The notes beneath the pieces are model-generated. The model was not told where the DNA came from and did not search any database. It was given only the letters and a program-made list of their open reading frames with translations. From Saccharothrix sp. S26 (GTDB lineage: Bacteria > Actinomycetota > Actinomycetes > Mycobacteriales > Pseudonocardiaceae), in contig NZ_JAJUWT010000018.1 in NCBI RefSeq assembly GCF_021390395.1, positions 62,001 to 126,000 on the forward strand: a stretch of DNA of 64,000 nucleotides, in the 5' to 3' direction. Below are positions 11,157 through 19,443 of the stretch, piece by piece (the first letter of the stretch is position 1; the number at the start of each line of letters is the position of its first letter). Position numbers and translations under genes: made by a program.

Positions 11157-11187
11157 TTGACCTTGGAGTGCGGTCCAACCTTTACCG
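11157..11187 (+). promoter_or_regulatory. MerR-type promoter of P-type ATPase gene
   Basis: TTGACC (11157-11162) is separated by about 18-19 nt from TTTACCG (11181-11187). The spacer is a dyad, CTTGGAGTGCGGTCCAA. Long-spacer promoters with a dyad in the spacer are the hallmark of MerR activation. The same element recurs upstream of the genes at 14368 and 17229, and a MerR gene sits at 15183. Confidence 0.6.
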
Positions 11188-11236
11188 TCGGTCGCGCTAG
11201 GTGGTCTTCCCTATGCGAACAGGCGGGTGACCTGCA

Positions 11237-13705
11237 GTGACCACACAACCCTTAACCAACGGGGCGGACGCTCCGGCGGAAGCGGGCCTGGAGGTGCGGC
11301 GGTACCGCGTCCTCGCGGGCTGCGTCGAGTGCGCCAGCGACCTCACGCCGTTGCGCCGGGTCGAGGGCGTGCGCGACGTCAAGATGCTCTCCGCGTCCGG
11401 CGTGCTCGCGATCCAGGCGCCGAAGACGCTCAGCGACACCGTGCTCCTGCGCACCGCCGCCGCCTCCGGGCTGACCCTGGAACCGGAGAAGCCGGCGGTC
11501 GTGGACGAGGCGCCGCAGAAGAAGTCGCGCTGGTGGCTGCGCCCCGAGATGATCCTCCTGGGCATCGCCGCGCTGTTCATGGCAGCCGCGGACATCGTCA
11601 CCCGGCGCGCGCCCGAGGCCACGACACTGGCGAACACCCTGGCGATCATCTCCATCGCCTTCGGCATCATCTACCCCGGCCGCAACGCCCTGACGATGCT
11701 GCGCAACAAGCGGTTCACGATCAACGTGCTGCTGGTCGTGGCGGTCATCGGCGCGATCCCCCTCGGCGAGTTCGTCGAGGCCGCGTGCGTCGTGGTGATC
11801 TTCTCCCTGGGCATCATCCTGGAGACCTTCGTCGCGGACCGGGCCCGCAAGTCCATCCAGAAGCTGATGGACCTGGCGCCCCGTCGAGCCGAGCGGTTCA
11901 CCCTCGGCGGCGCCGTGGAGACCGTGCCGGTCGAGGACCTCGGCGTCGGCGACCTGGTGCTGGTGCGCCCCGGCGCCCGGCTGCCCACCGACGGCGAGGT
12001 CACCCAGGGGGCCTCCTGGGTCGACACCTCCGCCATCACCGGCGAGTCCATGCCGGTCGAGGTGGTGCCCGGCGAGGCCGTCTACGGCGGCACCCTCAAC
12101 GGTGACGGCGCGCTGCGCGTCAAGGTGACCAAGCAGTACCAGGACACCGTCCTGGCCCGCGTCATCCGCGAGGTCGAGGAGGCGCAGCAGAACCGCGGCC
12201 GGGCGCAGCGGTTCGCCGACCGGTTCGGCGCGATCTACACGCCGGCGATGATCGGCGTGGCGGTACTCATGGTGGCCCTCGGGCCGCTGGTGTTCGGCCT
12301 GACCTTCACCGAGGCGTTCTACCGGGCCCTGGTCGTGCTGATCGTGTCCTGCTCCTGCGCGCTGGTGCTGTCCGTGCCGGTGAGCGTGGTGTCCGCGGTG
12401 GCCCGCGCCGCCCGCGACGGCGTGCTCATCAAGGGCGGCGCCTACCTGGAGGAGCTCGGCCGGCTCAAGGCGGTCGCGTTCGACAAGACGGGCACGCTGA
12501 CCCTGGGCCGCCCGGCCCTGGTGGCCGTGCACACGCTGGACGGCGACAACGACCACGAGCTGCTGCGGCTGGCCGCCGCGGTGGAAGCCGCCGCGACCCA
12601 CCCGATCGCCGAAGCCGTCGTGCACGCCGCCCGTGACCGCGGCATCCAGGTCCGGCCCGCGGACGACGTGTCGATCGTGGCGGGCAAGGGCGCGGAGGCC
12701 ACCGTCGACGGTCGCCGGATCGCGGTCGGCCGCGTCGCCGACTACAGCAAGGACCCGTCGGCCGCCGCCGCGCTGGCCCAGATCGAGCAGGCCGGCGCCA
12801 CCCCGGTCGCCGTCACCGCGGACGGTGCCCTGATCGGCCTGCTGGGCGTCGCCGACGAGCTGCGCCCCGAGGCGAAGTCCGCCATCACCGAGCTGCGCTC
12901 GCTCGGCGTCGCGCACACCGTGATGCTCACCGGCGACCGCGAGCGCGTCGCCCGGTCGATCGCCGACCAGCTCGGCATCGCGAGCGTCCGGGCGCAGCTG
13001 ATGCCCGCCGACAAGAGCGCCGCGATCACCGCGCTGCGCGCCCAGCACGGCACCGTGGCCATGGTCGGCGACGGCGTCAACGACGCGCCGGCCCTCGCGA
13101 CGTCCAACGTCGCCGTGGTCATGGGCGCGGCGGGCACGGACGTGGCCATGGAGACCGCCGACATCGCCCTGATGTCCGACGACCTGACCAAGCTGCCGTA
13201 CACCGTGCGGCTGGCGCGGCGGGCGAACCGGATCATCGCGCAGAACGTCGCCGTGTCGCTGGTCGTCATCGCCGCCCTGGTCGTCGCGGCGTTGATCGGC
13301 GCGTTCAACCTGACCCAGGGTGTGCTGATCAACGAGGCGTTCGCCCTGGTGATCATCGCCAACGGCCTGCGGCTGCTGCGCGGCGGCAAGGGCGGGAAGC
13401 AGAGGACGACCGTGACGGCTCCCGCCAAGGCGAGCGTCGAGCACTCGGCGACGTTGCCGAAGGCCGCCTTCGAACTGCCGGTGGTCGAGTCGGTGTCCGC
13501 CGGTGGCGGCTGCGGTGACGACTGCGGTTGCGGCTCCAAGGCCGAGGCTCCGCGGATCGAGGCGCCCCGGCCCGCGGCGCCGAAGATCGTCCCGCTGGAG
13601 CAGCCGGTGGCCTCCGGCGGCGGCTGCGGCGACGACTGCGGTTGCGGCTCCTCATCAGGCAAGGCGGTCCGGCAAGTCGACTTCGGGCAGCGCACCGGCG
13701 ACTGA
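11237..13705 (+). CDS. Heavy-metal P1B-type ATPase with CSC instead of CPC and Cys-rich tail
   Basis: An 822-residue metal-translocating P-type ATPase. An N-terminal HMA-like segment carries CVEC instead of GMTCxxC. TGES actuator, DKTGT phosphorylation site (Asp416), HP motif (HPIAEAV), GxGxxA (GKGAEA) and GDGVNDAP hinge are all present. The transmembrane metal site reads SCSCAL: the usual CPC proline is Ser373 between Cys372 and Cys374. The C-terminus holds two near-identical Cys clusters (GGGCGDDCGCGS) about 40 residues apart, probably cytosolic metal-binding elements. Overall the sequence is closest in style to Zn/Cd/Pb exporters. The GTG start lies 50 nt after a MerR-type promoter, and codon 6 is the rare TTA. 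A strong hairpin follows the gene. Confidence 0.93.
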   Translation: MTTQPLTNGADAPAEAGLEVRRYRVLAGCVECASDLTPLRRVEGVRDVKMLSASGVLAIQAPKTLSDTVLLRTAAASGLTLEPEKPAVVDEAPQKKSRWWLRPEMILLGIAALFMAAADIVTRRAPEATTLANTLAIISIAFGIIYPGRNALTMLRNKRFTINVLLVVAVIGAIPLGEFVEAACVVVIFSLGIILETFVADRARKSIQKLMDLAPRRAERFTLGGAVETVPVEDLGVGDLVLVRPGARLPTDGEVTQGASWVDTSAITGESMPVEVVPGEAVYGGTLNGDGALRVKVTKQYQDTVLARVIREVEEAQQNRGRAQRFADRFGAIYTPAMIGVAVLMVALGPLVFGLTFTEAFYRALVVLIVSCSCALVLSVPVSVVSAVARAARDGVLIKGGAYLEELGRLKAVAFDKTGTLTLGRPALVAVHTLDGDNDHELLRLAAAVEAAATHPIAEAVVHAARDRGIQVRPADDVSIVAGKGAEATVDGRRIAVGRVADYSKDPSAAAALAQIEQAGATPVAVTADGALIGLLGVADELRPEAKSAITELRSLGVAHTVMLTGDRERVARSIADQLGIASVRAQLMPADKSAAITALRAQHGTVAMVGDGVNDAPALATSNVAVVMGAAGTDVAMETADIALMSDDLTKLPYTVRLARRANRIIAQNVAVSLVVIAALVVAALIGAFNLTQGVLINEAFALVIIANGLRLLRGGKGGKQRTTVTAPAKASVEHSATLPKAAFELPVVESVSAGGGCGDDCGCGSKAEAPRIEAPRPAAPKIVPLEQPVASGGGCGDDCGCGSSSGKAVRQVDFGQRTGD

Positions 13706-13732
13706 CCGAGGCAGCTGACCCGACTGCCTCTT

Positions 13733-13779
13733 GGCGGCGGTGTCACCCGGGCTCCCCCCACCCGGGTGACACCGCCGCC
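13733..13779 (+). terminator. 19-bp perfect hairpin after the P-type ATPase
   Basis: Positions 13733-13751 and 13761-13779 are perfect 19-nt inverted repeats around a 9-nt loop. The structure starts 28 nt after the ATPase stop and ends 29 nt before the next ATG. There is no clear U-tract, as is common in actinomycetes. It could terminate the ATPase transcript or act as an mRNA stabiliser between coupled genes. Confidence 0.7.
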
Positions 13780-13808
13780 GTCCCCCATTTCCCGACGATG
13801 GAGAAACG

Positions 13809-14234
13809 ATGCCCAAGCTCGACCCGTTCGCAGGCCCCGGCTTCGCCGCGATGAGCGCGCTCTCCAAGGCGGTCGACGACGACGCCGAACTCCCCCTCGG
13901 CCTGGTGGAACTGATCAAGCTCCGCTGCTCGCAGATCAACGGCTGCGGCTACTGCGTGCGCATGCACGTCGAGAAGGCCCTGCACGCGGGGGAAACGCAG
14001 GACCGGGTGGACAACGTCGCCGACTGGGAGACCAACGTCGCGTTCACCGACCGGGAACGCAGGATCTTCGCCCTGGCGGAGTCCGTCACCCTCGTCGCCG
14101 ACACGCACGTCGACGAGGCGGTCCTCGACGCCGCCATCGCGGACCTGGGCCCGGCGCTGACCCAGCAGGTCGTCTGGGTGGTCGCCGTGATCAACGCCTT
14201 CAACCGCCTCGCGATCACCGCCCGCATCGAGTAG
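13809..14234 (+). CDS. Carboxymuconolactone decarboxylase/AhpD-family protein
   Basis: A 141-residue protein with the AhpD-like redox motif CGYCVRMH (Cys-x2-Cys then His) in the helix that normally carries the alkylhydroperoxidase active site, followed by the family's helical C-terminal part. Family members are peroxidase-like or thiol-disulfide enzymes. The ATG is preceded by GGAG at a 5-nt distance. It lies between the metal ATPase and the MerR regulator, so it probably belongs to the same oxidative/metal stress block. A second hairpin follows the stop codon. Confidence 0.88.
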   Translation: MPKLDPFAGPGFAAMSALSKAVDDDAELPLGLVELIKLRCSQINGCGYCVRMHVEKALHAGETQDRVDNVADWETNVAFTDRERRIFALAESVTLVADTHVDEAVLDAAIADLGPALTQQVVWVVAVINAFNRLAITARIE

Positions 14235-14252
14235 CCCGACCAGGCTCGTCGA

Positions 14253-14297
14253 GGACTGCTGGGTCCCCGGTTCCTCGAGGCGAGGATCCGGCAGTCC
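14253..14297 (+). terminator. Hairpin after AhpD-like gene
   Basis: GGACTGCTGG (14253-14262) pairs with CCGGCAGTCC (14288-14297), one mismatch in ten, with a 25-nt GC-rich loop that can pair further (CCTCG/CGAGG). It lies 19 nt after the stop and before the next MerR-type promoter, consistent with a terminator. Confidence 0.5.
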
Positions 14298-14334
14298 CTT
14301 GCCGGACCTCATCCCATCGGGTGTTCCAGACAAG

Positions 14335-14360
14335 CCTTGGAGCCCGCTCCAGGGTTACCG
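14335..14360 (+). promoter_or_regulatory. MerR-type operator upstream of CC-motif gene
   Basis: CCTTGGAGCCCGCTCCAGGG is an almost perfect dyad followed by TTACCG, matching the ATPase promoter core. The -35 (CAAGCC) is poor, which would fit strict dependence on an activator. The ATG at 14368 lies only about 8 nt after the -10-like element, so the transcript may be leaderless. Confidence 0.55.
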
Positions 14361-14367
14361 TGGATCC

Positions 14368-14793
14368 ATGACCGATGAAATGGACCGGACGGCGCGGCGG
14401 CCGTACCGCGATCCGCGGTCCCCCTCGGTGACGCCCCTGCCCTCCGCACGCCTGCTCGACCTCCGACCCGTGGCGGGTGTGCCGATCGCCTGCACGCTGA
14501 CCGGCGAGGAGAAGGCGGCACGCGTCGGCGAGTGGCGCGAACTGCTCGACGGTGCCCGACCCGAGGGCATCGCCAACGGGCTGCGGTGGCGGCTCTCCAG
14601 CACCCGGGCGGGTCGGGCGGCCGAACTGGCGTCGGCCGAACAGCGTTGCTGCGCGTTCTTCGACTTCACGCTCCACCTCACGGCAGGTGGGCTCATCTTC
14701 GAGGCACACGCCCCCGAGGAGGCGGCCGGCCTTTTCTCCGACGTGTTCGGCGCACCGCCCGGTGGCACCTCCGCAGCGGAAATCCACCCATAA
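14368..14793 (+). CDS. Small conserved-type protein with RCCAFF motif, MerR-regulon member
   Basis: A 141-residue protein of unknown function. The C-terminal half has the segment EQRCCAFFDFTLHL followed by LIFEAHAPEE, a pattern I associate with small proteins encoded near MerR regulators, in which the vicinal Cys pair could bind metal. An ATG further upstream (14299) is in frame, but the MerR-type operator lies between the two, so the ATG at 14368 is preferred. There is no signal peptide or membrane segment. Function is not assigned; a role in metal sensing or sequestration is inferred from context only. Confidence 0.7.
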   Translation: MTDEMDRTARRPYRDPRSPSVTPLPSARLLDLRPVAGVPIACTLTGEEKAARVGEWRELLDGARPEGIANGLRWRLSSTRAGRAAELASAEQRCCAFFDFTLHLTAGGLIFEAHAPEEAAGLFSDVFGAPPGGTSAAEIHP

Positions 14794-15182
14794 TCGTTTC
14801 GCGACAGGGCGCACCCGCCGGTACACCGTCCGGCCTGAAGCCGTCGGCCGCCGGGTCGATGCCGCTCGGCTCGCCGCTTCGGAGAACCGCACCTCCCGCC
14901 GAGCGCGCCCCGGCCATGATCGACGCGACACCACCCCGCGCTGGAGCTGTGCCGACGGCGAACCCTGGAGGAGAACCACCCCCAAGACCCACGAGCGCGT
15001 GACCCACGCCACAGGAGCCGGCGGAATGGCGCCCGCGACCGGCGTCGACCCACACCCGTCAGCGGAACGGACCGACTTCCGATCCGCTCCCGTACCGTTC
15101 AAGATGCATCTCGTACCGACAGATCGACGCTGCCGAGCCGCACGGCGGGACTGCCGGGGTCCGACAGACCGGGGGGACGATC
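14794..15182. other. Intergenic stretch, no supported gene
   Basis: About 390 nt between the CC-motif gene and the MerR gene. Open frames here are GC-bias artefacts without recognisable motifs. No clear terminator was seen. The distal end holds a GGGGGGAC ribosome-binding site just before the MerR GTG. Confidence 0.5.
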
Positions 15183-15629
15183 GTGACAGGAGACTTGCTG
15201 CCCATCGACCAAGTGGCGAAGTTGTCGGGCGTGGCGTCATCGGCCCTGCGTTATTACGAGCGCGTGGGCCTGATCGAAGAAGGCCCCAAGATCCGCGGCA
15301 AGAGGCATTACCCGCGTGAGGTGCTCGACCGCCTCTCCATGATCCGCACGTGCCAGAACATCGGGTTCAGCCTCACCGAGATCTCCTCCCTGCTGGACGA
15401 GGCCGAGGAATCCGGCGGATCGTGGCAGGAGATCGCCGCCCAGCGGCGCGCCTGCATCCAGCGCGAGATCGAAGAACGCCAGGCGTGGCTGAACACCCTG
15501 AACTCGACCCTGGCGTGCGGCTGCCCCCAACTGGTCAAGTGCCCGCAGGTCGCCGGCTGCCCCCTATTGGTCGGCCAGAACGCCCGTCAGTCGCCGTGGC
15601 CGGCCCAGGGCGAGTCGTCGATGAACTGA
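15183..15629 (+). CDS. MerR-family regulator, SoxR-like with variant Cys cluster
   Basis: A 148-residue MerR regulator: winged HTH (residues 7-75, SGVASSALRYYERVGLI), a dimerisation helix (about 80-108) and a Cys-rich tail. Cysteines 112, 114 and 120 keep the spacing of the last three SoxR [2Fe-2S] ligands (CxCx5C). The first SoxR cysteine position (109) is Thr, while an extra Cys126 follows. It may therefore bind a metal ion or an unusual cluster. The GTG is preceded by GGGGGGAC. It is the obvious candidate activator of the three CCTTGG...TCCA promoters in this block (ATPase, CC-motif protein, MFS pump). Confidence 0.9.
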   Translation: MTGDLLPIDQVAKLSGVASSALRYYERVGLIEEGPKIRGKRHYPREVLDRLSMIRTCQNIGFSLTEISSLLDEAEESGGSWQEIAAQRRACIQREIEERQAWLNTLNSTLACGCPQLVKCPQVAGCPLLVGQNARQSPWPAQGESSMN

Positions 15630-15669
15630 GCGCTCACGTCGGGTCGGTGCGCGGTTCTCGTTCCCGTCC

Positions 15670-17229
15670 CTACGCGCTCGCGTCGACCTCGGAAGCGGCG
15701 GGACGGCGTTCGCGCAGCAGCAAGGCGATGACGACGAACACGACCGCGCACAGGGCGGCCATCACCCAGAGCAGACCGTGCAGACCGGAGGCGAACGCCT
15801 CGCCCGCGGCCCTCGTGAACGCCTCGCGCTGGTCTTCGGGGATCGTCTCGGCCGCGCGAGCGAGGTCGCCCTGGTTCAGGGCGTTCGCCAGGCCGTTGGG
15901 GTCGTCGGAGTACGGGCCGAACCGGGCCGCGCGCTCGCCGACCGCGTTCTGGGTGAAGCTGACGAGCAGCGCACCGGCCACCGCGATGGAGATCGTCTCG
16001 CCGGTCAGGCGGACGGTGTTGAACATGCCGGCCGCCATGCCGGCACGGGCGGCGTCGACGCTGCTGACCGCGGCACCGTCCAGCAGGCCGAACGAGATGC
16101 CCACCGCGATGCCGATCACCACCAAGGGCCCCAACAGGTTCAGGTAGCCGATGCCCGGTTCGACCACGGTCAGCCACGCCAGGCCGATCGCGGCCAGCGC
16201 CGCGGTCAGCGTGATCTGCACCCACGCCGGCACCCACTTCACCGCCATGCCCGCGACGCCGGGGAACACCAGCGCCGGCACGGTCAGCATCAGCATCAGC
16301 GCGCCGATCTGCGCCGCCGCCAAGCCGTCGACGGAGGCCAGGTAGGACGGCAGGTAGATCACCAGCGGCGCGAAGCCGAACACCACCGGGACGGTCGCCA
16401 GCGACACGCCCAGGAACTTCGGTCGGCTGAGCAGCGCCAGGTCGAGCATCGGCTGGTCCTGGCGTCGTTCCACGACCACGAACGCGATCAGCGCCAGCAC
16501 GGTGCCGGTCAGGGTGGCGATGACGACGGGGTGACCCCAACCCCACTGCGGCCCCTGGATGAGGCTGAAAATCAGCAGCAGGAGGGCGAGCGTGAAGGTG
16601 ATCGTCCCCGCCCAGTCGACCCGGTTCGCCTTCGGGTTGCGCGACTCGCGCAGCACGCGGGTCAGCAGCAGCACGACGATACCCACGACCGTCGGGAGCA
16701 GGAACACCGAGCGCCAACCGAACGAGCTGATCAGCACACCGGACACGCTGGGACCGAACACCAGGCCGAGGCCGACCGCGGTGCCGAACACGCCGAACGC
16801 CTTGGCCCGCGCCGGGCCCTCCTCGAACGTGTCGGCCAGGATGGCGCTGCCGCTGGTCGTCGCGGCGGCGGCGCCGACACCGGCCACCACGCGTGCCAGG
16901 TCGAGCAGCAGGATCCCCGGTGCGGCCGCGGAGACCACGGAGCCGAGCACGAACAGCGCGACACCGACGCGGAACATCTTGCGACGGCCCAGCAGGTCGG
17001 CCAGCGACCCGGTCGCCAGCATGAACGCCGCGTAGGTCAGGTTGTAGCCGTTGACCACCCACTGGCCGGCCGCCAGCGAGTTGTGGAACTCGCCGTTGAT
17101 CGCGGGCAGCGCGACCGACGAACCGGTGATGGCCAACGGGAACAGCACGACCGTCAGGCACACCGTCAACAGGGACGAGCCGGACCCGCGCCCGGTCTCC
17201 CGCTGATCGCTCTTCGCCTTGTTGGACAT
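15670..17229 (-). CDS. MFS drug efflux transporter, DHA2 (14-TM) type
   Basis: A 519-residue membrane protein of the DHA2 drug:H+ antiporter group. Motif A-like GSLADLLGRRKMF follows TM2, GPSVSG sits in the antiporter motif C region, and there are about 14 hydrophobic segments with a long final loop before the last helix. The ATG at 17229 is chosen because AGAGGGG lies just upstream and because the MerR-type operator at 17301-17331 would otherwise be coding. It is convergent with the MerR gene (40-nt gap). It probably exports a toxic compound sensed by that regulator, possibly the product of the adjacent PKS/NRPS cluster. Confidence 0.92.
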   Translation of the reverse strand: MSNKAKSDQRETGRGSGSSLLTVCLTVVLFPLAITGSSVALPAINGEFHNSLAAGQWVVNGYNLTYAAFMLATGSLADLLGRRKMFRVGVALFVLGSVVSAAAPGILLLDLARVVAGVGAAAATTSGSAILADTFEEGPARAKAFGVFGTAVGLGLVFGPSVSGVLISSFGWRSVFLLPTVVGIVVLLLTRVLRESRNPKANRVDWAGTITFTLALLLLIFSLIQGPQWGWGHPVVIATLTGTVLALIAFVVVERRQDQPMLDLALLSRPKFLGVSLATVPVVFGFAPLVIYLPSYLASVDGLAAAQIGALMLMLTVPALVFPGVAGMAVKWVPAWVQITLTAALAAIGLAWLTVVEPGIGYLNLLGPLVVIGIAVGISFGLLDGAAVSSVDAARAGMAAGMFNTVRLTGETISIAVAGALLVSFTQNAVGERAARFGPYSDDPNGLANALNQGDLARAAETIPEDQREAFTRAAGEAFASGLHGLLWVMAALCAVVFVVIALLLRERRPAASEVDASA

Positions 17230-17300
17230 TCGTTCCCCTCTGCGTCCCCGACCCGCAGCCGTCACCGGCGCGGCCCCGAACAGTCGACAGCAGGGGCGAA

Positions 17301-17331
17301 GGTTAAGGGTTGGAGCACACACCAAGGTCAA
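17301..17331 (-). promoter_or_regulatory. MerR-type promoter of MFS gene
   Basis: On the minus strand TTGACC (17331-17326) is followed by TTGGTGTGTGCTCCAACCC and then TTAACC, with the 19-nt spacing and dyad of MerR promoters. It aligns closely with the ATPase promoter (same -35, same CCTTGG and TCCAACC half-sites). Confidence 0.6.
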
Positions 17332-17541
17332 CCCGACACCGAAGTGACCCACGCCACATCGCCGTTCCCGACTCCCGCTCCACCTGACCCTGTTCCCGAT
17401 CGCCCTGCCGCTGCCCCCGACTTGGGCGACCCGGCTCCGGGCCGCTGCGGCACCCCTTCCACGGCGCGTTCCTCGTCATCCGCTTCCGCCACCCTCATCG
17501 CCCGATTGGCGACCGCGACCACCGCGAGGCAGCATTACGAC

Positions 17542-17739
17542 GTGACCAACCCCTACACCGACGCCATCACGTCCGAGGAGGACTACCACCAGCAGGCCGA
17601 ACACCTCGGGGCGACGAGGGAACACGCCGACCGCCTCCTGCGGCAGGCTCTCGCCGACACCGGAGAAGCACGCGACGCGAACCCCTACAAGCTCGCCTAC
17701 CTGCAACTCGTCGCCGACCTGAACCAGAACCCGAAGTAG
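17542..17739 (+). CDS. Small hypothetical protein (65 aa)
   Basis: A GTG-started frame encoding an acidic, helical, soluble 65-residue protein (starts VTNPYTDAITSEEDYHQQ). Composition and codon bias look genuine, whereas the longer frame running into it from upstream is antisense to the MFS gene. The nearest purine-rich site (GAGG) is about 12 nt upstream, further than usual. No family recognised. Confidence 0.5.
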   Translation: MTNPYTDAITSEEDYHQQAEHLGATREHADRLLRQALADTGEARDANPYKLAYLQLVADLNQNPK

Positions 17740-17936
17740 CCGCAACCCCACCCGCATCGGCCTGCGCGGGCACAGCTCGACCTCATCGGTTCTTCGGACG
17801 ATCGGGTGCGGTCACCGGTGCCACCGGGTTGTAGCGGTAGCCGGCGCTACGGGGCAGAGCCACCGGGAACTACGACGGTGCCCAGCGCGATCGGCCGATC
17901 ACGTCGGGCACGTCACGGCTCAGGAGCCAGTCACCG

Positions 17937-19380
17937 TCACCAGGGTCCGACCTCGTCCAGATCGAGCGACAGGGTGGACTGCAGCACGAAGTACGCGCGG
18001 CGGGCTTCGTCGGCGGTGGCGCGCTTCGCCTGACGCAGGTCGTTCGCGTGCACGTGCAGCGTGTGGCGGCGGACCGAGGTGCCGGTCGGCCTGTTGCCCG
18101 TGAACTCGGTCTGCGACACGACGAGGTTGCACACCACCACGCCGTCGCCGATCTCATCCCCCACCTGGAGCCAGATGAACGCCGTCTCGTCGATGGCGTA
18201 GTCCTCGCCGTCCCGCCACGCCCGACCGGTGTACCCGCGCGCCTTCGCCGTCTCACGCAGCGCGAGCAGCTGCTCCCGCGTCACCACGCGCAGGTCCGGG
18301 TCGCGGACGCGCAGCAGGTCCGCGACCCACCGGCGGATGCTCATGCTTCGGTCCGTTCTCGTCACCAGAAACCCCACAGCGGGATTTCCTCGATCCACAC
18401 TGCCCTGTCCGGCCCGGATCAACAGCTCGTAGACCCGCTGGTTGCCCTGGATGATGGTCATCGTGCCGTCGGAGTTGCGGTTGATCTCGATTTGCTCGTC
18501 CGGGTTGCGCGGGTTTTTGGCGATGTTCAGCAGGTCGCTGTCCGACGCCTCGCCGAGCGTCCCGCCGATCCCCTCGATGACCCCCACCGAGGACCCGCCG
18601 ACCTGGCCGAAGAAGTCCCACGTCGCCTCGGCCGCGGTGCCGCTCGCCGCGCTGGAGGCGGCGTCACCGATGGCGCTGCCCGTGTCGCAGATCCAGTCCC
18701 ACGCCCAGCAGCGGCCGTCGATCTCGAGGCGGCTGATCGGGTTGCCACCAATGAACGCGTAGCGGTTGCCGGTGAAGGGGTCGCTGCCGAGCTTCAGGTC
18801 GGTGAGCGCGCCGTTGCACATGTCCCGCGTCAAGAACCGGTTGATGCCGGGGTCGTAGTCGCGGAAGCCCATGTCGTACGGCTCCTTGCCGGGCTGCCGC
18901 ACTTCGGGCTTGTCGATGCCGGTGAAGGCCTCGGTGTCGTCCTTGCCGTAGGCGGTGCAGCCGTAGGTGACTCGAGTGTCACCGTTGTCCTTGGCCAGCG
19001 TTTCGACGTCGGTGTGCGGGTTGTAGCCGTAGCTGGAGTCCTCGTCGACCTCGGACCGGTGCCGTCGGTGTCCTTCTTGATTTGGGTCAGCCGGAGGCCG
19101 AACGAGTCCTACTGGTAGGTCCGCTGGAGCTGCCCCGCGATCTCCTCGGCGACGACCTTGTCGGTCAGGCCGAGGTAGGTGAAGTCCGTGGCCTTGCCGG
19201 CCTCGATCTTGGCCGTGGTGGGGTCCAACGGGTCGTAGGAGTACTCGCGCACCTCGTCCAGGTACGCGCCGGCTTGGTCCGCGTTCTGGATCTTCGACGC
19301 GTCGTGGACGCGGTGGCCGTTGGCGTTGCACTCCAGGAAGTGCTGGGCGACCAGCCGTTCACCACCCCGGAACGCGTTCT
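17937..19380 (-). pseudogene. Broken RHS/YD-repeat gene remnant with C-terminal toxin/immunity-like tail
   Basis: The 5' part (from about 19380) reads as RHS-like sequence in one frame (EYSYDPLDP, FTYLGLTDKVV) and hits a TAG at 19111-19109 where a Tyr would be expected (TYQ-stop-DSFG). A frameshift near 19050-19065 moves to the second frame (SSYGYNPHTDVE), which includes the RHS core boundary GFRDYDPGINRFLTRD and NRYAFIGGNPISRLEIDG. No 5' half is present. The tail beyond the core has a short toxin-like region and, from an in-frame ATG at 18344, a 135-residue segment that could be an immunity protein now fused in frame. A relic of a polymorphic-toxin locus; the tail might still be expressed. 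Confidence 0.75.
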
Positions 19381-19404
19381 CAGGTGTCGACCGGCACCAC
19401 TAAG

Positions 19405-19419
19405 TGGATAGGTGATCCG
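19405..19419. promoter_or_regulatory. TetR-type operator copy 1 (GGAT-N5-ATCCG)
   Basis: TGGATAGGTGATCCG, a palindrome with a 5-nt centre, matches the two other copies except for its first base. It lies 64 nt upstream of the SDR start. Confidence 0.55.
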
Positions 19420-19443
19420 TTACCGTGCTACGGTGGCGACAAG

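Noticed and set aside
11252-13444. A 730-codon minus-strand frame opposite the P-type ATPase
   Set aside because: His/Asp/Gly-rich shadow without domain; the plus strand has all P-type ATPase motifs.
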